Assembly: GCA_007922195.1 (NCBI GenBank)
Contig: ML681971.1
Coordinates: forward strand, 21,968,386-22,032,385
Length of the DNA: 64,000 nt
Source: Podocnemis expansa
Taxonomy: Eukaryota > Chordata > Testudines > Podocnemididae
Direction: 5' to 3'
A model generated the notes under the pieces. The model made no database searches and was not told the origin of the DNA. It saw nothing but the letters and a program-made list of their open reading frames with translations. Shown here one piece after another: positions 49,771 through 61,545 of this stretch. Each line of letters starts with the position of its first letter. Within the stretch, counting starts at the first letter, position 1. A program made the translations under genes and the position numbers.

Positions 49771-50360
49771 AATCTGTTAGTCTTTTAAGTGCCACAAGGC
49801 TCCTTGCTCTTCTTGTCTCAGAAGACTCTCATTTTCACTTGTACAGACAGCTCTGGTCTAAAAAAAATTGCCATGGCCAATAAATTTGGGATGGGATTTT
49901 CAGAAGCAATCAGTATTGGTCCCATTTACTCACATAAGGGTCAGTGGTAAAACTTGATTAATTTCTGTGGCAACAGAGGCCAACACCGAACACTTTTGAG
50001 GTTTCCAGCCCCTGGAAGTTTCTGGCAGGGCCCTTTGTCAACATAATAGCCTCCATGTAGATTTCTGAATCTCCCACCTAAACATGTGTTAAGGTTTTAG
50101 CAAATGGCAAGACTTGATAGAGACTGAAATTTGACAAGTGTTCTGTACACAGATGCCTTAAAAAGCCACTTGATCAAAAACTTCCCAAAGCAGTAAACAA
50201 CCTCTCAACATCATTGAATTTGTACAGGCTGTTAAAACGTCCCATGATGTTAGATGTAGCAGGGGTTGTCTGTCCTCAAGGAATCTATTTCATGCGTTAG
50301 GTCTGACTGATCCATGACTCAGATGTTGAGATTGCTATCAGAGAGACAGGGTCATTGCCC

Positions 50361-50452
50361 TGAAAATGGGTTTTCTCAGGTCGAGGAGAAAAACTAACCT
50401 ACCTATAAAAATGGGGCTGTCTCAGGTGAAGGAGAAAAACTAACCTACCTAT
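50361..50452. repeat. 46-bp tandem duplication
   Basis: GGAGAAAAACTAACCTACCT occurs twice at a 46-base spacing, with the preceding AATGGG...CTCAGGT also repeated. Two units, few differences, so probably a relatively recent duplication. Confidence 0.9.
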
Positions 50453-50967
50453 TCCACACTGTAGCTATGTTGTTTGGCCATGAGCTGGACTTTCTGCGTT
50501 CCAGAACTTGAGCGCAATAGCAGAGAGGGCTACTAGGTAATTTCTTCTGCTTCTAACAGGCAACAGTTATAGCGAATGGAAAATTTAATGGAAATAATTA
50601 CTCACAGGAGCAAAGAAGGGTAAACAGACCCTTCTTGTATACCAGAAAATGTGGATTACCCTGCAGAAAGACTAAGGAGATCAAATAATGCTGACTCTGA
50701 TATCAGCCTAAACCCTCTTCCTGTTGCATGAGTTGTAATGAACTGAACAACACTCATTTAAATATTAAAATACAGATTTAAACTATAACCTACTATATTA
50801 AGCTGAGCCATTAAAAAAATGACGCCTATTTTACAAAAGTATTCTCAAAATTTGCCTCCCTTTTTTTCCTGTGGGCAATTTTGAAATTTCAAATTTATCA
50901 ACCGGTTCTAGTAATAAGGTTTCAGATCTTATGTTACTTCCCCACATACCTTTTCTAGGGCCTATGA

Positions 50968-51131
50968 CAGAGGTTTTCAAACTTTTTTCTCAGGACCGAG
51001 TTGAAAAAAATCATTTATCCCTGTGACCTAACAATTCCTTCTTTGAGCAATGAATTACAGTCTCTTGGCAGCGGCAGCAGGGGGTGCCACAACCCAGTAC
51101 TGGGTCCCGACCCTACGTTTGAAAAACACTG
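50968..51131. mobile_element. Non-autonomous hAT element (164 bp)
   Basis: The left end is CAGAGGTTTTCAAACTTTTT; the right end, ACGTTTGAAAAACACTG, reverse-complements to CAGTGTTTTTCAAACGT. Flanking 8-mers GCCTATGA and ACCTGTGA differ by two transitions, consistent with an aged 8-bp duplication. The ends and part of the interior (CAGGACC...GTTGAAAAAAATCATTTAT) are the same family as the element at 56721, in opposite orientation. Confidence 0.75.
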
Positions 51132-51554
51132 ACCTGTGACATGCAGTCCACTCACTGCCACTACAAAAGTTTGAAGGCTAGGCCTGAGGATTGTCTAACC
51201 TGACCCTCCCCCTCTGTCTTCCCCCCACATACCAAAGACCCACAATTTCACCCTGTGATTCCTGCAGTGAAGAGAATTCTTCTTCCATTCTATGTAAGTG
51301 AACTCTTTTGAACCCAGTAATGTGTGGCTGAACTAGACCTTCTCTTTTAAAAGAGGTGTCCAATCTTGATTTACGGCCTTTGAATGATAGAGATTTTACT
51401 CTCCCTTGGTAATCTGGTCATATGGTTAATTGTCCTCTTTTCAAAAGTATCTTCTTTGCAATTTAATTATTTCTTTAACTTCAGCTTCCAGTCATTGGCT
51501 CTCTTTATGCTTTTGCTAAATTAAAAGGCCCTTGTCCTGGAGATCTTCTCCACT

Positions 51555-51610
51555 ATAACATAGATATATATATCTATATATCTATATCTATATATAGATA
51601 TATAACATAG
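51555..51610. repeat. AT-rich palindromic tract
   Basis: Alternating TATA/CTATA/GATA units forming nested inverted repeats, bracketed by two TATAACATAGAT copies. Could extrude a cruciform. Simple sequence. Confidence 0.8.
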
Positions 51611-54139
51611 ATGCTTGGATAATGTTTTTTAAAAGCTAAATACTTAAACAAAGAAGCTTATATTTTCTGTATATTTTGAAACAAGTGAAATGAGGTTTGC
51701 AGCTTTGGTACCACTTGGCTGCATTTGAAATTTATGCTCTAATGCTATTCCCATCACCCCTCCCTTGTTCATTTAACAAGTGTCCAGAATTCACAACTTC
51801 AATGCCATAATGGCAAGCCTGCGTAAAATGAACACAGTGATATCCCTCTTCCTGCAATGAGAGTTCCATTAATCAATTGCGCTCGTTAAAAATGTGTGGT
51901 AAAGCCTGGCCTCTAGGTTTAAAATAAGAATTGCTTCCACTAAATAGATCAGCTTAGTACTGAATGGAGTTATTCTCTCTTGGAATGTGATTTCGCTTGG
52001 AGTCCATTTCGCCTATGTTAGCTGTGTTGAGTTCAAGCCTGTAAATCCTTCTGTTTCACTGGTCACCAGATTAGAGCTGTCCAAATTAGAGATCCAGGTA
52101 AAGCATTGCATGTGAGGAAGTGCAGTATTTATGTTCCACATCTGTATTAACAGGACAGTTGGTGGCCACATTACAGAAATCGGTGGGGTGTTCATTAAAA
52201 TGCTGTAAGCCATTAACATTGTAAAAACAGGATGGAAAAATAGTTACAGGCTTTAGGTTTCTTAAATATTTTTTTTTCTTAGAACAAACCATTTGCCTTT
52301 GAGAAGTCTGCCACTTCTGTGTGGTAAAATAATTGCAGGGGGTTGTTACACTTGAAAAGACACAACAATAATTTCCAGACAAATAGGTGACTTTGTCTCA
52401 CTGATGCATGAAGTAATTACTGGACAGAAGTGCATCATTCCCATTTTAAAAGCCGTCAGCCAAGAGCCGTAAACATCTGAAAAATGGATCGTTTACAGGA
52501 CATAAAGTGGAAGTGCCAAATTTTAAATTAACTCTATGTGGGTTTTATCATTTTTGTTCAAATTCCAGAGGAGAAATATTGCTCGTAATAATAACCATCT
52601 GTGTGAACTGCATTATTTTCATCTGACTTTGAGAATTCTCCTACAAAATCTTGCCATTTACTATATGTACATTTTTATGTGGAAGGTGACTGTGCCTTGA
52701 ACAAGAGGATGGGCTAGTTAATGAGGTTCCCACTATGCTTGGTGTGCTTTATCTGAAGTTCACTAATTTCCTGACCTGGTGAAACAGATTTTAATAAGCT
52801 TGATATAACACAACATTTTAAGACAAAGGGAAACATTTAATTTGGCAGTTACAATAAAGAACTCTGAGCAGACTCATATATATTAAAAGGATTGATCAGA
52901 AGCTTGGGAAAGAATTTTCCATTTCCCTGGAGACCTGCCTTGTAACTCCTTATTCATTCCTATTTGGCATTTTAAAGACTGGGCAGACCCATATAAGAGG
53001 CTACCTCAAGATACCCTAAAATTTGCATAAATATAATATATAGAGAATTCTGTGTTTTTTGTGGCTTGTACAGACTCTTAGAACTTTGGGTAGAATCATC
53101 ATTCAAACTCAGGCAAAGCGATTAACCTAAAACAGACTGTGAATGCTTAAACAGAACTCAAATCTTTCATCACCTTTATAAAAATTTAGGTTTTTCTGTA
53201 TCTTTTCTGTTTCTAACTATTGTATCTTGGGAGTTTTCTGTTTAACTTAGATGTGAGAGGGCTTTTTTTTTCTATGCACATTTTCATTACAGAAGTGGGA
53301 ACTGAGAACAAGATATAGAAAACACAGGGTTCTAAAATAAGGGGTATTGTCTATTTAATGTAGCGTTCCTCTGCACATACACACAACTAAACGTGACATG
53401 TACACAGAATTTATTGGACCCCACCCCGCTCCCAAAAAAGTTTCATACTGGAATGCTGCATGGTTTTGAGTCAGACACTTTCAGAATTAAGCCTAAAGGT
53501 CCTACAAAAAGGATAACTCTAGCTAATGAATGGAATAATGCAGGAGAAAATCCATGTGGAATGACAGCTGTGAGCCTTTTGAAGCTTTTCTGTACAGATC
53601 AAAGCTACTGCTAACATTGTTTGAAAAGAGAATATTGGTTCTCCTCTCTCCACCTTCTTCCCTATTTAACCGACAAAGAATTTGGAATTCTAGATTTCCC
53701 TTTTTTTTTTTTTCTTTTTTTTTTAAATCAAGTAAATGTGGTCTCTAGTCTTCTGAACTAACTGATGTTTATAACTGTATAAGAATTAAAGAAGGATTTT
53801 TGGTATAAAATAGTGTTTTAAAAGGCAGAGGGAAATACATTCAGAATTATTGCTTTTCCCCTTTCCTTCTTACAAATCCCCATTTGAGGATGTTCATGGC
53901 GTCATGAATTTTCACACAGCACAATATGTGTATATATACATATTGCTTACCTTCCATGCATTATAATTTAATACTCAAAGTGTGAGAGTGCCTAGCAGGC
54001 TCCTCCTGTTGTACTAAACACATATGGACACTAGGGTCATTGCCTTATAGAGTGTAGAGTCTGAAATGCACGTTTGCTTGCAAGGCTTAATTCTCTGGGC
54101 ATGTTTAAAGTATACCAATGTTGCCATCACCAAGTGGGT

Positions 54140-55235
54140 GTGTTTCTAATGTGGTCCCTCCAGGATCAGCTTTTGGTCCTTTGTTACTTAACATTTTTGT
54201 TAGTGACCTGAGGAGGAAAAAAAACCAAACAAACAAAGTCATCACTGATAGTTTGCAGATGACTCAGAAATTGGGGGAGTGGTAAATAACGAAGAGGACA
54301 GTTCACTGTCTGGACCAGTTGGTAAGCTGAGGACAACAAAACAATATGCAAAATGTATTTTAATGCAGTTAAATGTAATACCTAGGAACCAAGAACATTG
54401 GCCGTGATTACTGGATGGGAGACTTTATCCTGGGGAAACAAACAAGGAGTCTGGTGGCATTTTTAAAGACTAGCATTTGATGAAGTGGGATTTTCTCACA
54501 AAAGCTCATGCGATAAATAAATTTGTTAGTCTTTAAGTGCCACAGGACTCCTTGTTTGTTTTGTGGGACTAGACTAACAAAGTTATCCCTTTGGAATTTA
54601 TCCTGGGAAGCTCTGAAAAAGATTTGGGAATCAGGGTGGCTGAAAGGTCTAAGACAATGCTTGGATGCATATACTGGGGGAATGAAGTAATTAGATTATT
54701 TTACCCCTGTGTTTGGCACTGATGCATCTGCTACTGGAATATAGTATCCAGATCCAGTGCTCACAGTTCAAGAAGGATGTTGAAAAATTGTAGAGGGTTC
54801 ACAAAAGAGTCCTGAGAATGATGAAGGAATTAGAAAACATACTCTATGGTGATAGGCTCAAGGAGCTTAGTCTGTTTAGCTCATATAAAAGAAGGTTGAG
54901 GTGACTCGGCTACAGTCTGTTAGAGCCTACATTGGGAACAAATACATGATAATGGGCTCTTCAGTCTAGCAAACAAAGGTATAACAGGCTTCAGTGGTTG
55001 GAAATAAGATGTAAAATGTTAACACTGAGAATAATTAACCATTGGAACAATTTACCAAGGATCGTGGTGGATTCATCATCACTGGCAATTTTAAAATCAA
55101 GGTCGGATGTTTTTCTAAATAGAAATTCTGTTCCAGGAATTATTTTGAGGGAAGCTCTCTGGCCTGTGTATGCAGGAGGTCAGATTATACAGTCACACTG
55201 ATCCCTTCTGGCCTTGGACACTCAGAATAGATGAT
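54140..55235 (+). mobile_element. Degraded CR1 LINE, interrupted by a Penelope end
   Basis: Begins in the RT region (GPLLLNIFVSDL-type reading at about 54177-54210, then a degraded catalytic-region stretch). After the insertion it passes through the CR1 C-terminal motifs (NHWNNLPRIVVDSSSL at about 55036-55083). It ends with the CR1-type tail CAGGAGGTCAGATTATACAG and TGATCCCTTCTGGCCTTGG. Several stops and frameshifts. The insertion at 54437-54596 lies inside it, so this CR1 copy is older than that insertion. Confidence 0.8.
54437..54596. mobile_element. Penelope-like end inserted in CR1, with target duplication and hammerhead-like core
   Basis: A 160-bp insertion bounded by TTTATCCTGGG at 54424-54434 and 54597-54607, an 11-bp perfect target-site duplication. 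The insert is a near-palindrome: ACAAGGAGTCTGGTGGCA and TTAAAGACTA at the left (54442-54472) pair with TAGTCTTTAAGTGCCACAGG and ACTCCTTGT at the right (54527-54555). Between them is a degraded core, TTGATGA, GTGGG/CTCAC, AAAA, GC-TCAT-GC, and then AATAAATTTGT. The outer tail GACTAACAAAGTTATCCC matches the outer end of the copy at 49386. The long paired arms are where helix I of a type I hammerhead would lie. Confidence 0.75.
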
Positions 55236-55239
55236 ATAG

Positions 55240-55400
55240 ACAAAGGCCATGAGGAACGGGGTGTAGTTATCCCCATTTTTCAGATGGCCATACTGAAGCA
55301 CAGAAAAACTGTGGTTTGCCTAAGTTCACCCAGGCAGTGTGAAAGAGCGAGGGACTCACCCAGACCTCCTGCATTGCTCAAACATAAGACAATCCTTTCT
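55240..55400 (-). repeat. MIR-like SINE
   Basis: Inverted copy: GTTATCCCCATTTTTCAGAT, TGAAGCACAGAAAAACTG, GTGGTTTGCCTAAGTTCACC and CAGACCTCCTGCATTGC. Confidence 0.65.
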
Positions 55401-55904
55401 TCTCCACCCTGAAGATGCTGCGTGGCTTCTTGTCTCTGATGCAAGATGCTGGATAGCTTGTATCTTCCCTTTCGTTCCATGACAACTTTGTCTTGCCACA
55501 CACTCCAGCCAAAGCCAACTTAGGGAGGCTAAAAGGACTCTTATATCCAGCGTTTTCTGCCAGTCGGTGTAGGTGTGCATCCTCTGGCCATAAGAAACAG
55601 AAAAGAGCATGGGAGGCTGTCCTTGTGGAAGTTGGTGGCATCACACTATAGTCACCTGTATTCATTACTAATTTATGATGATTGACACTTCCACAGCTCT
55701 GCACCCACCTCAGAGTCAGGGCCTCCACAAGGAAAATCAAATTTTCACCAGCAGGCTTAGCCCTCCAGACCCCAGCAGTCGCATACACAAGAGGCTTTTC
55801 TGAAATTGCTCTCAAGCTGTGTTCATCTTCCATTTGTCATCTTGCTGATGTTGTCACTCTTCACAAGCCCTTTCACTGTTCAGAAGATCCTCTATGTTGT
55901 AGTA

Positions 55905-56150
55905 ATGGTTTGCACTTCTATTGCACATTTCATCTGAGGATCTGAGACACCTTCTAGGCACAAAATCATCAAGTCTCTCAATATACCTCTGATGTCGGCA
56001 GGGAACCTTATATCCATTTTGTATATGGATAAACTGAGGCAGCAAAGTTAAGTGCCTTCCCCTAGGCCACACAGTGAGTCAGTGTCAGAGCTAAGAATGG
56101 AATTTCTGATTCTCAGTTCAGTGACCTGACCACTGAATCATGCCCCTCTC
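55905..56150 (-). repeat. MIR-like SINE
   Basis: Inverted copy: TTGCACTTCTATTGCACATT, TATCCATTTTGTATATGGAT, AAACTGAGGCAGCAAAG, TAGGCCACACAGTGAGTCAG and a tail TGACCACTGAATCATGCCCC. The tail end matches the TCCACTAGAC type of the other copies. Confidence 0.75.
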
Positions 56151-56720
56151 ATGACCTGTAACAGTTGTTGTCAATATCCTACTGCTATTATCTACTAACA
56201 CACGTTGGAAAAAAACACAATGTAACCCATGGGTTAGTATGTGCTTGGTCAACCCCGGCCACTGAACTTGAGACCTTCAGAGCTGAAACTGTTAGCTTAA
56301 AGAATCAGGCACAAAAGGGGGACACACAACACACTCTCGTCAGAGGGTTACAGACATGCCCTGGACAGAGGAAGATCTCCTGAGTGTGTGAGGGTCCATA
56401 ACCGTTAAAATCCCAGACAACCCCCCACTTATGTGGCTGTAGCCTTCTTAGCTGACACTGAGGACTGAAACAAGGACCTTAAGGCAAACGCATGAGTGTG
56501 GCCACATGAGATAAAGAACAAACTCTAAAGCTCGGAGCTGTAACAGAATCGCATCCTCTGGACTGGACAGACAAGAGGCCACATAACCTGATATTGGGCA
56601 TTTGTGTTAGTTACAAGTCCCAAGAACTGGTAGAGACGTGGCTGTTTAGCCAGACTTTAAATGGCCTTGTCAGAGATGGAGGAACTCAAAAGGCTTCATT
56701 TGGGGCACTGACATCTAGCA

Positions 56721-57050
56721 CAGTCGTTTTCAAACTTAGTGGTCAGGAGTTGTTCCCTCTAATTACTTGTAGACTGTGTGTTCAAATAATGTCTTTGTGT
56801 GCACAAAAACATTTCTTTGTGAGTACCAGTATTAGCACTATTGAATTTTTTTGTGCGCACTTTATTTTGTTGTGTACGCAGGTTTCATGGCCTGTGTGCA
56901 CACGCACAGCTTAGAGGGAACAGTGGTCAGGACCCCCTGCTGCTGCCACCGAAAGACTGGAAAGCATTGCTCAAAGATGTAATTACTGAGTCATGGGCAT
57001 AAATGATTTTTTTCAACTGAGTCCTGAGCAAAAAAGTTTGAAAACCACTG
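56721..57050. mobile_element. Non-autonomous hAT element hosting a second MITE
   Basis: Bounded by a perfect 8-bp duplication, ATCTAGCA, at 56713-56720 and 57051-57058. The left end is CAGTCGTTTTCAAACTTAG; the right end AAGTTTGAAAACCACTG reverse-complements to CAGTGGTTTTCAAACTT. Same family as the element at 50968-51131. A second element is inserted at 56749-56921. There is no transposase coding. Confidence 0.9.
56749..56921. mobile_element. MITE nested in the hAT element
   Basis: Starts within GTTGTTCCCTCTAATTACTT and ends CACAGCTTAGAGGGAAC, so GTTCCCTCTAA and TTAGAGGGAAC form an 11-bp perfect inverted pair near the ends. AGTGGTCAGGA occurs on both sides, at 56738-56748 and 56922-56932, an 11-bp direct repeat. 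The interior is rich in TGTGTGCAC/GTGCGCAC type sequence. The terminal motif is shared with the MITE at 3331-3629. An 11-bp duplication would suit a Mutator-like element better than hAT, but the superfamily is not settled. Confidence 0.75.
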
Positions 57051-60000
57051 ATCTAGCATGCCACTAGCTGTTTTGTAAGTAATGTAACAATGAGGTTTTG
57101 GCTCACTGATGGGTCTGCTGGTCTTGATGCAGAGTATGTGGACTAGGTCACTGAGAACAGTTTGTTCCTGCTCTGTTGCGCTCACACTCTCTCATTCTTA
57201 GACCTGGTGGCTTTGTGTAGAGCAGACCAAACTTCGGTTGTTTTCAGAAGCCTGGGTTTGGGCTGGAAATGACCCTTGCTGGATATTTGACATAAGCAGG
57301 CTGCATTATGATACAATGGTCAGGTTTCAGTTTGAACCTACTTAAGTGTGACACCAGGGCCTCAGGGATGCAAGCTGGGATCAGGCTGCTCCCAGACGAA
57401 CACAGGGGCTTTCAGTGTGCAACACTAGCCTTCTGTGCTGTGCTCCATAAAGATCATTCTCGTATACCGCTGCAAGCCTGCTGCATCATTCCTTGCTAAT
57501 GGAAATTGGCCATGGCATGTCCCCTGCTGTGAATTTTCTTTGCAATTCAGCCTGCAACTTCTGTGCAGCTACAAACAGGTGTAGACTGTAGCTTACATCA
57601 GGGGGCCGTGCCTGGGGTTAGGGAGTCACAAGCTGGTCCAGGCAGGATTGTAACCATCCTGTAGTTCAGTATATGATGTTGAGATGGGTAGCACAGACAA
57701 CCACCAATAGCTTGAGACTGCACGAGTGGTAGGTACCCTGGAATTATAGGGAAATATTTAATTCTCTATTTATCCCAGGTAGAATTCTAGTTCACCCAAA
57801 TTGTTATATCAACAGTCAGATCTTGATCATATCTTCCCTTTCTGGGTTTGGTTGTTATGTAAGTCTCAATTCATTTATTGTTGGGAGGGCTGGAGAAAGG
57901 GGCAAACTCATTCCCTCCTCTAAATATGTGAAGATCAGTTTGTTGCAGTCAGGGTGCGCAAGATACATGATGGGGATGAAATGCTCCTGGCTGCAGAGAG
58001 CCAGGGCACTACTTAAGCCTTAACATGGTGTATCTGGGCATGCATATTCAACCTTGCTCTTTCTGTCTCTTCGGAAGTGCTTGTAAGTCCCCACTAAATC
58101 AAACCTCATCAAGTTTGTCTGCCTGAGAACATCAGTGAGGCTAATTCTATGCCAGGACTTTGCATGGGCTTTTAAAATCCAGTTTCTCCTGCTTTGGTTA
58201 TGTTCCACCCGCTTCATTCCTCCCCTCCCCAATTTATTTGTGTGTTGGGGAAAACACTTTCATGTAGACAGTCACTCTCCAAATTGTGACCTTCGGGCAT
58301 CATAGTTAAAAACAGATGTGTCCTTCTTCTGCTGCATGAGGCTGTTACAGTATTTAAAGTAAACCTATTGATGCAAGAAGCAGAAAAATTTATCTGTGAA
58401 AAATTGAACTTCAAATATTCATGTTAGCTCTTTTTGAGTAATAAGGCAGCATGAAATTGATCTGAATCCTCAGGGCTTTCTTGGACAGCATTTGAGCCCA
58501 TTTCAAAACATTTATTGTAAAATATCTGTTAATTGGAATGCCTGAATCCACTGTAGTCCTTTTGCACAGCTTAGGCATCTTGTTTTCGCTAGGCAATTAT
58601 AAGCGAAGGATACACAAAGAAGGACAGGGATCATTTCTGCAGGGATGGGAGTGCTTTAGACAAATATGATGAATAGATTGAGCTCTCCCTCCTCCCTTTG
58701 GTTTTGGTTTGGCTCAGTGATGGCTCTAGATAACAGAGGCTCCTAAGAGGAGGAAGGGCTGGAGCTGCATCTTCTGCTCCAAATCAGATGCACTGTTGTC
58801 TTCATCAAAGATCTAATCTGTAGTCCACTGAAGTCAATGGAAACATTCCAGCTGACTTCAAAGGTTGAAGTATAGGACTCGTCGATGGCCTCTTTAACTT
58901 GTCAGTATTGCTTAAGCCCTTTCAGATACCTTTTGGCTTTCAGAGCACTCCTCAGCCCCCCTCTGCTCAAAGTGTGCACTTGTGTGTTTTGCCTCACAGA
59001 TTTTGGAACCATTACAGGTGTGAGTTACAGGTTCCCTCCATCCCTAGCTTTTACTGCCATTGTCCTGTTCTCTTCCCTTCTACCACCCATCACCCTTCAT
59101 ATGACTGCAGGTTTCACGTTACCAGGACTGCGAGTGCCCCACATTCTCACATCTGCCAGGTTACGAGAACAGCCTGCAATGCTTGCCATGGCATCTGCTG
59201 AGCAGGCAATCAGGAAGCCCCCCCCTTCCTCTCTACTTGCTATCCCCCTCACTTGGAAGAAGGGAACAGAGTCAAAGGTGAAGGATCCAATACTGGCTCT
59301 AGGGTCTTCCATCTCACAGGCACTTGTGGCCCCCATAACACCCTCATCCAGTCCACTGTCATCCCGTGGACCCCCCGACACCAAACATCCTTCTATCTCC
59401 AGGAAAAGGCTACGAGGCCAGTTCCCAGTGATTGCCTTCACCTGTGGAAAGAGGTGTGTCTTATACATCATACTGTAGGCATGTGGGACAGCTCCTGATC
59501 TCCACTGGCTGCTGGCAAGGAGTTCTTTCTGCTGAGAGCATCTGCTTCTGGCCTTTGAATATTTCTCAAGGCTCCATCAGTGTCCACAGCCACGTGATCA
59601 TAGCAGATGGCAGAGAAATAGGTGGTTTCCTTCCATAGCCCAATTCTAGCCTATTATGGGGAACAGCACTTTGAGCATTAAGAATGGCATATCCTTTTTG
59701 GGACACCATGGCCCATGCTGTTTCAAGTCCTGGAAGTCAGGGAAGTTACTAACCAGCTAAAATGCAGAGAAACATCTTTGCCAAAGAATTTGTCTGATTG
59801 GAGAAAATAAACCTATTTTGACTGGATGTTTGAAGATGAGGCTGGAGAGGCAGGGGTGTTGCATATTCCTGCCTCTTCTGTAAGGTATCATAGCACTGAG
59901 CAGGAGTCTAGTAGGATGGGGATGGAAGCACCCCCCCAAATGATATGCCAATGGTATGAGGTCACCTGGGCACAGTGAATGTAAGGGCAAGAGAAATGTC

Positions 60001-60119
60001 ATAGGATACCTGTGTAGGAGCTATAATAACTCTGTCAGTGTAAGAGATGTTCTCTAAAGTCTGTCAGGAGCGGTCACTTCAGAGGTTTATAAAGCACAAT
60101 GAGGGGACTTAGCCACTTA

Positions 60120-60250
60120 GCTCTTCTGTCCCTCACATTACCCATCTGTAAAACAGCAATAGCACTATTTAGCCACCTTTGTAAAGCTCACTTTGAGATC
60201 TCAGGATGAACACTATTCTGTAACTGACTGTAATAATATAATTATTACAA
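60120..60250 (+). repeat. MIR-like SINE
   Basis: CTCTTCTGTCCCTCACATTA, CCCATCTGTAAAACAGCAAT, CACCTTTGTAAAGCTCACTT and TGAGATCTCAGGATGAA. Core and tail in forward orientation. Confidence 0.65.
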
Positions 60251-61329
60251 CTTCAGAGTCGTATGTAAGTATTAACCATTTCAGGATGCTAATGTGAAGC
60301 CCGGCAGGTCAATTTTCAGTAGGTGCCAACAGCATTGATTCGAGGCTCGTGGACTGAGGGAGCTAGTCTGTCTGAGTCAGGATTGGTAACCATGTTTTCT
60401 GAATCCTGATTATTAATCAGCACTCCCTTCTCCTCCAAACTCATCCCCGCTCCCATACACTGCCAGCCACCCCAAATGTATTCTCTCACACACAGAGGCA
60501 GAATTTCCCCAAGCGCTTGAGTCAATCGGAGTATATAATTTTGGTTGTTGGGGACCAAGAGCCATGAAGATGCTTTAATCTTAGCCTTGGGATAGTGTAT
60601 TCTTTTTTTGTCGATAATTTTTCATACACATGTCCAAAGCAGACTCTGGAATAGAATTATGTATGTTTTGTTCAGGGTCTGTCTCTTGGTTTCTTTTCCA
60701 TCTTCATTATTTTATGCTTTTGCATGGTAAAGTTTTTTTTCACCCTTCATTTAGAGTAAACACTGAGAGTCCCTGACACTTAAGCAAAAGAAATATGTTT
60801 TCCAGCTCTGTTTCTTATACTGTCTTCAAGGGAAATTTGGCTGGAGGACACATTGGAAGCAGGGAGAGGTGATTATAATATGGAAAATCCATGTCACACT
60901 TGAACCTTAGCATTTGCTTAGCTACAAAGCCTGCAGTGGACAGGTTGCCGGTGACTTTTCATGTTCTCTGTGGACCTGTCCTGAATGTGATGTGGGAATG
61001 CAGAGGATGCTGCTCTCTGGGCATGTTCATTGACTTTGCCTCATTTTAGACAAAGAACAGAGAATGGGGGAAACTTCTCCGCCAACTTTTGAAAGCTGGC
61101 CCTGTGTGTTCATTCAGGGACTGGTGAATTTAGTTAAAGGACTGATTGATCCAGGTGTGGATCAGGGTTGTGGTCTGGACTTGTTTCTAATTGAAAAAGA
61201 ATACAGTTTGAGAGCCTTGCTTCTAGCCTGCCAGCAGTTTTCCTCCAGGCTAGTGAATTCCATTTTGTAATGGAAAGCTCTGGCTAAGAGGAAAGGACTG
61301 TATGGTGGGATGATGACACTTTTACCTAG

Positions 61330-61545
61330 ACTCAGGGGCTTATTTACATTATGGGCTTTACCGCAGAAAATCTATGGCACTGTATAGGGAATTTCTATCT
61401 GTGCAGTTAATCCAGCTCCCTAGGCAGTAGCTGCGAGGTTGATAGAAGTCGTCTTCTGTTGGCCTAGCAGCATCTATGCAGCATTAGGTCACGATAGCTA
61501 TAGCGCTCAATGGTGTGAATTTTTCACATCTCTGAGTCATGTACC
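61330..61545. mobile_element. Palindromic DNA-transposon-like repeat
   Basis: TTACATTATGGGCTTTACCG at the left, GTCGTCTTCTGTTGGCCTAG, then AGCGCTCAATGGTGTGAA facing TTCACATCTCTGAG. The central palindrome and the TCTATGCAGCATTAGGTCAC segment suggest a decayed MITE of the same type as 36770-36955. The ends are approximate. Confidence 0.4.

Larger units (their letters stand above)
49386..49816. mobile_element. Inverted pair of Penelope-like element ends
   Basis: Two copies of one sequence face each other. The left arm is 49423-49551, the right arm 49680-49808, and the spacer is 128 bp. The arms are about 129 bp and agree at roughly nine positions in ten by eye. Both include the GATAAATAAATCTGTT stretch and, flanking it, the hammerhead-like core. 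The left arm continues outward into CCAAAGGGGCAGCCC...GTTAGTC, the outer end also seen in the copy at 54437. Penelope-like elements are known for terminal repeats that may be direct or inverted, which fits this layout. The 128-bp spacer has no recognisable coding sequence. Confidence 0.75.

Noticed and set aside
55378..55833. 151-codon minus-strand open frame
   Set aside because: No recognisable motif, and it overlaps a SINE at its start. No splice or promoter context. Treated as chance.
58885..59478. 197-codon open frame on the + strand, with another 124-codon frame opposite
   Set aside because: I recognise no domain, and overlapping long frames occur on several strands, which indicates composition rather than coding. 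In 64 kb and six frames, one frame of this length is about what chance gives. A blastp search with no hits would confirm this; a conserved match would overturn it.
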